Shown here: one piece after another, positions 56,498 through 64,000 of the stretch
Layout: every line of letters begins with the position of its first letter
Position numbering within the stretch: position 1 is the stretch's first letter
Assembly (NCBI RefSeq): GCF_032118995.1
Contig: NC_092656.1
Coordinates: 22,154,965-22,218,964 of the forward strand
Origin: Asterias amurensis
Lineage: Eukaryota > Echinodermata > Asteroidea > Forcipulatida > Asteriidae
Reading direction: 5' to 3'
DNA length: 64,000 nucleotides
Program-made: the position numbers and the translations under genes
The notes under the pieces: generated by a model
Told to the model about the DNA's origin: nothing
Databases searched by the model: none
Seen by the model: only the letters and a program-made list of their open reading frames with translations

Positions 56498-56744
56498 GGC
56501 CCAATATCATAGAGCTGCTAAGCACAAAAATTTGCTTAGCATGAAATTTCCTCCTTGATAAAAACAGGATTACCAACCAAATTTCCATTTGTTGCATATT
56601 GCTTGTTACTGGTATCCAGCTGTTGCTTGCTTAAAGATATCCTGAAAATCACATGAAAATTTGGTTGGTAATCCTGTTTTTATCAATGAAGAAATTTCAT
56701 GCTAACCAAATTTTTGTGCTTAGCAGCTCTATGCAATTGGGCCC
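56498..56744. mobile_element. GGGCCCAATTTCATAAAGC foldback element
   Basis: AGGGCCCAATATCATAGAGC at the left and GCTCTATGCAATTGGGCCCA at the right. The interior is as in 46548-46793. Confidence 0.85.
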
Positions 56745-56819
56745 AGGTCTCCAGTGCTTTTTACCTTTTAAGTTTGTATGGTCATTAACTTGTGGACTAA
56801 GGGACCCTCCAAAGTTTTA

Positions 56820-58795
56820 ATAATTTTTCAGGTCATACAGGAGAGCACTACTTTTGAGAATCCCGTCTCCAAGAGTAGTACTTTTCAAAAGAATTCTTTC
56901 AAAATGTATGCAAATTATTGAAATATCAACATTTGACACAACCTTTACATTCATACATGGTCTCCGTCCCCACCCCCTCCTCCCCACCATAGTCTTTTTA
57001 CTACCCTGAAAATATTGAAAATTTTGGATGGCCCTTAGAGAAACCCCTGGGTCAAAATCCTCAATAGAAAGAAATTTTGACAGATTGTTTTTAATATAAA
57101 CCACAATCCTACGAAGGTTCCTTTGGGTTATCATGCCTTTAAAATGTATACTCCTACTTAATTTTGAGGTCAGTCAACTGAAATGTCTTGACACACAGTG
57201 AGCATAGATAGCAAGAAACAAGTTAATTTTATTACTTGAGACTTTATACTTAAGGATTAGGGGGAGCCTCTGCCGCAAAGATAAGCTGAGTGATGACAAA
57301 CGATCTCAGAAGTCTTGTAGCGATCGTCATCCAAGGGACGAGCATCTTCCTAAACCAGAGACACACGTCTTCAATTAAACGCGGTACAAGTCACGGTCGT
57401 GCATCATGGCCAAGCAAAAAGGCTAACGAACTGTTATCTTAATAATTTATGGATTTTATTCGGGGTTGTAGTAAATGTGTGTTAGATGACTGGGAGGGTT
57501 TGAGCAGGGGACAGAAAGGGTTGTGAAAACAAAACGTTGTTGCTGGTGTTTTAAAAGATTGTTAGAAAGAAGCCCATTTGAAGTGATGTAGCCCTCAAGC
57601 TGAGCGTCCCTGCCTGGGGAGGATCCCGCCCCAGTCCAGCCTGGAAGAGACCAAGAGGCCGACCTCATAACACCTGGGTGTGTCAGCTGGAAGCAGACTT
57701 TGAGTCTCAGGCACGGCAGCTGTGGCAATTTACGCATCAGATCGCATTGGTTGGGCGGCTCTACATCCCCCATGATGGATTCAGAGAATGATGATGATGA
57801 TGAGTTTTAGAGAGAGAGGTAGATTTCACCTAACATTTTTAGTCTGAGAAAGGATTCAGGGCAATACGTGTACGTCAGGATCGAATAATTCCTTGTTCCA
57901 ATTTCTAAAAGATTTGAACAGCAAAAATTGTTAGGCATTTGTTAAAACTTGCTAAGCAGAAATAGGTTACTGGTCAAATTGTAACAACTTTTGGTTAATA
58001 CACATGGTACGTCACTCTTTTTATTTAGCTTAGCAAAGAAATTTGTTGTGCATTTCTGCTTATTTTCTTCATGAACTTGGGGCTGGTCATCAATTCTCAT
58101 TTCAAGCCCTCATTGTTACCTCTGGTTGAGTCTGAATTGGTGGCTACCGCTACGACTGGATCGTGTGTTAAAGAGAAGTGCGTCCTTAGCAACACCTTTG
58201 CAACAGTCAAAGCCGTAGTCAGGATATTGATGGGTGTTGGTGTAGAATCGAAAACACTGCTTGTATGACCATTGCTTGCTCAGAAACAGTGAGATTTACG
58301 ACCAAATGTAGTAATTATGTTAACGACCTGCAAAGGGCTTCTCATGCTTGTAGAGAGCGTGTAGCAGCCACGTAAAAATAAAATAAAAAGTAGACGGGGG
58401 AGGGGGTTGTTCTCGACGACGCATGACATCAGGACTCAAAGGTCTTCCCCCTGAAGCGTCTGTCAGCGCAAATTCCCAAATCCTTTCCGGTATTCACATG
58501 TTTTCATTTCCACTCCAAACCTTATCTGCCAACATGGGGTGAATCACAAATTAACGGCAAAACCGAAACAGCTGTGTTTGGCCACCCCCAAAATCTGACT
58601 GACGTGGTGCGTCAGGGGGATACGCTTCCTGCCGAGCTTTACGAGACCCCCCCCCATCTCTCTCTCTCACTTTTCCCTTCAATACAACAGGGACCTGTTA
58701 TTGAGCAGCACAATGGGCTGTCACTGTCAGTCATGATTGAGATATATCACTGGGAAGAGTAGTAAAAGAGCTTGATTGTTTGCCAAAGACAACTC
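56820..58795. other. Non-coding stretch
   Basis: No exon recognised. 57240-57780 is non-repetitive and GC-balanced, like 53700-55300. 57935-58080 is a worn fragment of the GGGCCCAATTTCAT family. Pyrimidine tracts lie near 58645-58680. Confidence 0.4.
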
Positions 58796-58799
58796 GCTA

Positions 58800-59225
58800 T
58801 CTTGCCCAATCAGTAACTGAGTTCATTTTTGGAGTATAAAGCTGTGGTTTGTTCAGTCGTGTTTTTGCGTTCGGGAATGGTTTATTATCTTGCCCAATCA
58901 GTAACTGAGTTCTTTTTTGGAGTATAAAGCTGTGGTTTATTCAGTCATGTGTAAACTCATGTTCAGGAATGGTTCATTATCTTGCCCAATAAGTAACTGT
59001 GGGCCTATTCACTTTGGAGTAAAGCTGTGGTTTATTCAGTTGTACATTTGTGTTTAGGAATGGTTCATTACCTTGCCCAATCAGTAACTGATTCCTTTTT
59101 GGATTCCTATAAAGCTGTGGTTTTTCATTTATGTGTTTGTGTTCAGGAACACTTCACTTTCTTGCTCAATCAGTAGGCCTAACTGTGTTCATTTTCTGTT
59201 GTTATTCATTCACAGTGTTTGTGTT
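58800..59225. repeat. Five-unit tandem repeat of about 90 bp with CCAAT words
   Basis: CTTGCCCAATCAGTAACTG starts units at 58801, 58889, 58981, 59072 and 59161 (spacing 88-92; the last reads CTTGCTCAATCAG). Each unit also holds TATAAAGCTGTGGTTT and GTTCAGGAATGGTTCA, more worn in the last. CCCAATCA is CCAAT-box-like, present in three units unchanged. Confidence 0.8.
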
Positions 59226-59611
59226 TAGGTGCATTAGTAAATTAAAAATAGGAATTTTTATTTACAGTACTTGAAGTCGAAACCAATTTAAGATTAATTT
59301 AGATTTTAAACGGCCGGTAAAGTTTGTGGGTAACACTACAATAAACAATCTCTTGTATGGGCTGTGGGCTATCTGGAAAGTTGTGTAAAAAAACATGACT
59401 TTCAGTATATACCTCTGGATTAAGTATAATTCAATTGATGCCATCAAACACTTACAGTTTCTTGATAATGTGTTTTGTATGTTTCTGTGCCTGACACAAA
59501 GCATGTCTCCTCCCCTGGAGGTGCTCCATGTAGGTCACAGGATGTAGGCTGTCACCTTGTGTCCTCCTTTTGTGGAGATATTACACAGGCTTTGTCTCTC
59601 TATCTATTGTT

Positions 59612-60005
59612 AAAGGCAGTGGACACTATTGGTAATTACTCAAAAACCCTCACTTGGCAATGAGTATTGGGGAGAGGTTGATAGTATAAAACATTGTGAG
59701 AAACGACTCCCTCTGAAGTGACGTAGTTTTCGAGAAAGAAGTAATTTTCCACGAATTTGATTTTGAGACCTCAAGTTTAGAATTTGAGGTCTCGAAATCA
59801 AGCATCTAAACTTGAGGTCTCAAAACCAAGCATCTGAAAGCACACAACTTAGTGTGACAAGGGTGATTTTTTTTTTTTCTTTCATAGTTATCTCGCAACT
59901 CCGACGACCAATTGATCTCAAATTTTCACAGGTTTGTTATTTGATGCATATATTGAGATACACCAAGTGAGAAGACTGGTCTTTGACATTTACCAATAGT
60001 GTCCA
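59612..60005. mobile_element. TIR element, GGCAGTGGACACTATTGGTA family, fullest copy
   Basis: TTAAAGGCAGTGGACACTAT-TGGTAATTAC at the left and ACATTTACCAATAGTGTCCA at the right. The interior holds TTTGAGACCTCAAGTTTAGA and its complement as a hairpin. TTAA at the left edge hints at a TTAA-type target, not confirmed at the right edge. Confidence 0.8.
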
Positions 60006-60244
60006 TGTACCCTTTTTCTTTGTTCAGAGGCAGGGGCCATGTGGTCTGTTTTGCAAACCTCCTTTACATCTTTGCCTCTGTTTTGGCGGTGTTTTTTTTC
60101 GAGTCAATTGTTCTTCAAAATTGAATGAGATTGCCCTAACATCACAAGGCCGGATTGCCACTTTAAGGTAAGGGCTATATTTCACTAATTTGGGCTGTCA
60201 ATCCAAATCACCTGCCACTGCATGCACATTGAAACCTACTCATG

Positions 60245-60470
60245 AGGCTGAAACAGGGTGTAAGTCTGTAAGGATGTGGGCATGGGTATCATCCACTGGG
60301 AGCCTGGCTGGTAGAGCAACTGTTTACAAGCAATTATGGTTATAAATGCCTTGCTCAAGGGCACAAGTGTCATGACCGGGATTTGTAAACGCACTCTGCT
60401 GCTGACATTACCAAAGCTTCAGCTCGGTGAACTAGACTGCTCGGCCTTGACACGCCACAAAATTCATCCT
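60245..60470 (-). mobile_element. tRNA-Leu-derived SINE, reverse
   Basis: Same order as 36640-36880: GGGCATGGGTATCATCCACT, GGTAGAGCA, CTTGCTCAAGGGCACAAGTG, TCATGACCGGGATTTG, CACTCTGCTGCTGAC, CTTGACACGCCAC. Confidence 0.7.
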
Positions 60471-60714
60471 GTATGAATCGATTTTTGAGCCCCCTTTTCC
60501 TCCTTTTCTAGGGTGTTAACCCCCCCTTCAAATATGGGTTGATATGACATTCTGCCCCATTTGATCCCCATCTTTTTATAATCCAAAGAGGAAACACAGT
60601 ATACAGCTGTAGATATAAGCTAAGATATCAAGTTCTAGGGCAGGCAGTTGAAAAAAAAAAAAATTAAATCAAACCTCAAAAATAGTTGAATGACGTTTCA
60701 GAAAAGTAATGATG

Positions 60715-60880
60715 ACAGCTCAATTAATCATTTGCACTGCTGAATTGTGCGGATTTGAGGAGGAAATGGGAGTGCCCCACCGTGAGGTCAAAGTATCCGT
60801 TAATTAAAAAGCAATATTTACAACCCGTTCGCCAATGAAGCTCTCAAAACTTCAGCCATTAGTGGAATGGGGCTAGATGG
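60715..60880. promoter_or_regulatory. Candidate enhancer: clustered homeodomain/FOX/POU-like words
   Basis: CTCAATTAATCATTTGCA, then GTTAATTAAAAAGC, AATATTTACA and CCATTAGTGG occur within about 150 bp of non-repetitive sequence. TTAATTAA and TAATCA suit homeodomains, TATTTACA suits FOX factors and ATTTGCA is an octamer half. This is motif reading only; no conservation data. Confidence 0.3.
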
Positions 60881-61109
60881 GAAAAAACAGATTAAACCTC
60901 GTACGTTTTGAAGCGTTTGTAAGAAATTAGTGTGTTGACCGTTTTTAGAAAATGGTTCAGTATTATGACAATTCATTTCCTTGGAATTAAAGGCAGGGTG
61001 TACTTTTGGTAATTGTCGCAGGCTATCTTTAATCAGTCAAGTTGGTTAAATCTTGCAGTAAGAGGGCGTACTATAACGATTTACAATCAAGCACAGTACA
61101 CTATCGAGG

Positions 61110-61280
61110 CATGTAAGCCTTGATTTTTACAACTGCAAGGGCACCAAGGCCTTGGTAAAGGGCACCCTATGAGGAAATTGTAAATTTCTACTGTATGGCA
61201 TTTCCAGGGCACCAAGGCAATGACCAGGGGGCATGAAGGTAGTCACCTTCATTGCCTCCTTGAAGTATCAGGCCTGACTA
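61110..61280. repeat. Dispersed repeat (GGGCACCAAGGCAATGACCA family)
   Basis: AAGGGCACCCTATGAGGAAATT, GTAAATTTCTACTGTATGGC, GGGCACCAAGGCAATGACCA and CTCCTTGAAGTATCAGGCCTGA. A second copy is at 61495-61655. Short pieces are at 30785-30850 and 45380-45480. Confidence 0.65.
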
Positions 61281-61494
61281 TCGGCTATTGATCACTGCCG
61301 TCTTTGGCCAAGACTACGGTTGTCTTAGTACTGTCACAGTGAGTATGTTGACACTTTGTTTCCTCTCTGTGGTTGAGAAAATCTGAAACCTCATAATTGT
61401 GGTGTCTTCAGCTTTTAGAAACCGCACGAAACTGTAACCACAGTGCAACAGCAATCATAATTATAATGTACGCATAGGCCTCAGTATGCTTCGT

Positions 61495-61655
61495 TTCTGA
61501 AAGGGCAAGGGCACCAAGGCATTTTCTCCTTGGCAAAGGGCACCCTACAAGGAAGTTGTAAATTTCTACAGTATCATTTCAAGGGCACTAAGGCAATGAC
61601 CAGGGGGCATGGAGGCAATCGCCTTTGTTGCCTCAGTGAAGGATCAGGCCTGATG
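61495..61655. repeat. Dispersed repeat, second copy
   Basis: Aligns with 61110-61280 nearly end to end; only about 215 bp separates the two. 61656-63030 otherwise shows purine- and G-rich runs and no gene. Confidence 0.65.
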
Positions 61656-63033
61656 TAACCCCATACAGGTTCCCCATGACACAGCTCATGGCTGGATGCC
61701 AATTCCTGAGGCAGCTCCCCCCCCCCACCCCGCCGCACACAAAGATAAAGTTATTTTGTCAACTTCAACCCTATCGCATTTCAATGTGTAAAGTCTGTAT
61801 GATCAATAACATCATAATCAGCCTCTTTGCAGTTGCCGTTCTTCACCAGTCAATGAAGTGCAACTTGAATAATAACGATCTATCCCTCTTGAAGTATTAA
61901 AGTACAATGTAATCAATCATTCAATGGAGAGAAGGAAAAAAAACAGATCAAAGAGATTGTACACCTTTTGAGTTTGAGGTAAGTCTACCCCCCCTCCTGT
62001 ACTGATGGTGGGCTTAACTAATCAGTATTGAGGATGTAGATTCAAGTCTAAGCCCCCATGGTGGGGAGGATAGCAGTAAGGGAGGGGGGGGGGGCAGGGA
62101 AGTTGAACCTCACCCGCAGGCTCAAATGCCATCTCTTGAGAAATGAAAGGAAAAAAATGAGTCTGCTGCCCCATGGGGTTCCAAGTCTGCAAGGTGCCCC
62201 AGCTATCTCGTATCGACCCAGCAGTATGCCCAGGAAATTAGCACAGTGATAAAGTAGTGGTTTCTACTCATGGGGGAAGGGGGGATCAGCTTTATTGGGG
62301 AGGGGGAAATGAGCGACAGGAGCCCCCCTGCGGGACCCCCATGCAGGAAGCCTGAAATTCCCCCTCGAGATCGAGGAAGGGCAAACCATGGGGGGGCTAC
62401 TCGGAGTTTCTTGCCGACGCAGGCAATTTTTGAACGTTTATTTAAGGACTTTTCTTTATTCTGACATTGTTTAGACTTGCTCAGATATTCTAATCCCCTC
62501 CCCCAAACCTTGTTTTTTCTTCCCAATTGCGCCACTCTCAACTTTAGAGTCTGACTCCTTAAAAGGTAAATCCATCATTCTGTTGGAATTATTGATGCAA
62601 GAATATTTTCTCACCAAATATTCATAGCACGAGACCTTTTCAGATGAAATCCTTCAGCTAAGTCATGCTCCAGTTATTCTTATAACATGGATGCCAGACA
62701 CACTTTGGCCTCAAGCATTGTGTGTGCTATTTCTAGAGACGAGGAACTAGACGTTTGTCAATGTTTTAAAGCGCCTGCAGAAGAGAATGATATAGACATT
62801 TTGGGAGACTGCCAGCAGGTTTGCCGAGTTTAGCTTGGAACATTGGACAGGCTAAGCAGGTAATCGAGGTGTCTAGACTGGAATCTTTTTCTATGAAAAG
62901 AGAAAATTTCCTCCAGGATGTCATCTAAACTGGACTCTAATCATTTGCATATAATTATTGTAATTTGCACATAAAATTCTAATATGGACGAGGGTTTAAA
63001 TTAGGTATAAAAACAGATTTTCTCGTACCCATA

Positions 63034-63254
63034 ATGGCAACCATAACTTATTTTCGCACCTCAGTCTTATCATGTGGTCCTTTCTCTATGGTCTCTTTGG
63101 TCTTATGGAACAAGCTAGCCAGCGATATCCGAAACATATCCAGGCTTCTAACCCCAATAGTAACTTGTCAGGATTGTTCAACATTGTACAATCAAACTCA
63201 AGAACGATGCAAACTAAGTTTTTTGGCCATGACATGACTCCCTACTCTCTGTGA
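63034..63254 (+). mobile_element. Possible LINE relic
   Basis: A 67-codon frame contains LVLWNKLASDIRNISRLLTP. LWN-LP-IRN is a common motif near the C-terminus of non-LTR reverse transcriptases. Nothing else of the element is recognisable, so this is tentative. Confidence 0.35.
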
Positions 63255-64000
63255 ATAAAGATGAACTTAATATAATTTACCTGTGAAAGTTTTAGCTTCA
63301 TTAGCAGACACGTTTTTGAAAAGAAAAAAAAATCACATGCTAAAATAATTGTTGTGTTACTGAGACAAACATTATTTTCATGAAAATGATTAACTCATTT
63401 CCTCGAAAAACTACAGCACCTCAACAAATAAAATTTTAAGGTGGTCTTTCTACCATCATTATCATTCAACCGTGTAAGTTTAATGTATATTTGTGGACGT
63501 TTTCATGTTGCGTTGTACAAAAAGTACCCAAGCCTTTTTGAAAGCCTGCAAGGTTGGTTTCCTTTTATTACCTCTCATAGGGTTCCATCAGTCACCATCA
63601 AGGTACGTACCGTAGTACGTTTGGAGTGATCAGAACCCCCCAAAGAGAAAAGGGTTATGAAGCCAGCTTCCTGACGGTTAACACCCAACCGGACCCGCCC
63701 CGGTGATTTCACTCAGTCAGTGTGCGTTGCGGCTACTGAAATCAACTGCAATTTCCCCCACCTCCCATTGCATATTTTGTCAAGGCTGAGGCAAGAGGGG
63801 TCTGCTCTAGAGCGAGGAGTGGGGGGGGGGGGGGGAGGTGGAAATTGGAAATGAGTAACTTGTCTGTCTTGTTAAACCTTGGATTTGTGGCAAGTTTTCA
63901 TGACGAGAAAAGTTGGATTACTTGGAATGCTTCCATTTATCCACGACTAGTTCCCTGGTATTCGATAGTTTACAGGTTATCATATGAATATAAAAGTGTT

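Overview
This is a eukaryotic, metazoan window: genes have many short exons with GT-AG introns, the DNA is AT-rich, and dozens of short inverted-repeat elements and tRNA-derived SINEs fill the gaps. The gene set (dolichol kinase, SLC35A4, animal SWEET, SMG5, FAM221B) is animal. The repeat families look like those of echinoderms, most likely a sea star; that taxonomic call is inference from repeat and protein style, with no search run.

Layout. (1) 0.9-8 kb: two intronless genes stand head to head (complement 996-3302 and 5465-7771). Each encodes a 768-residue secreted protein of a family I do not recognise. The duplicated unit includes the core promoter and a small inverted-repeat element lying just past each stop codon. 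(2) 8-13.6 kb: repeats with no supported gene, ending in a 158-bp triplicated repeat before a two-exon DUF1761-type membrane protein (13702-14363). (3) 16.4-20.1 kb, minus strand: FAM221B in six exons (365 aa). (4) 22.3-27.9 kb, minus strand: dolichol kinase DOLK in ten coding exons (546 aa). (5) 29.0-33.7 kb, plus strand: the nucleotide-sugar transporter SLC35A4 in seven exons (321 aa), divergent from DOLK. A perfect 128-bp palindrome ends 7 bases before its start codon. (6) 35.1-38.8 kb, plus strand: a SWEET/SLC50 sugar transporter in six exons (214 aa). (7) 41.5-52.1 kb, plus strand: the first 16 exons (796 codons) of the nonsense-mediated-decay factor SMG5. Its C-terminal part, including the PIN domain, is not in the window. 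(8) 52.1-64 kb: no exon found. This is probably a very long SMG5 intron or intergenic DNA, with a CCAAT-bearing 90-bp tandem repeat, LINE relics, and non-repetitive blocks rich in homeodomain/FOX-like words that could be regulatory.

How the genes relate. DOLK (dolichyl phosphate for N-glycosylation, O-mannosylation and GPI synthesis) and SLC35A4 (Golgi CDP-sugar transporter, in human linked to CDP-ribitol) form a divergent pair whose start codons are 1.09 kb apart. Both act in protein glycosylation. SWEET follows 1.4 kb after SLC35A4 on the same strand. Exon models were built by hand from reading-frame continuity across GT-AG sites and remembered human homologues. All multi-exon totals divide by three, and finished lengths are close to the human proteins where I could compare them.
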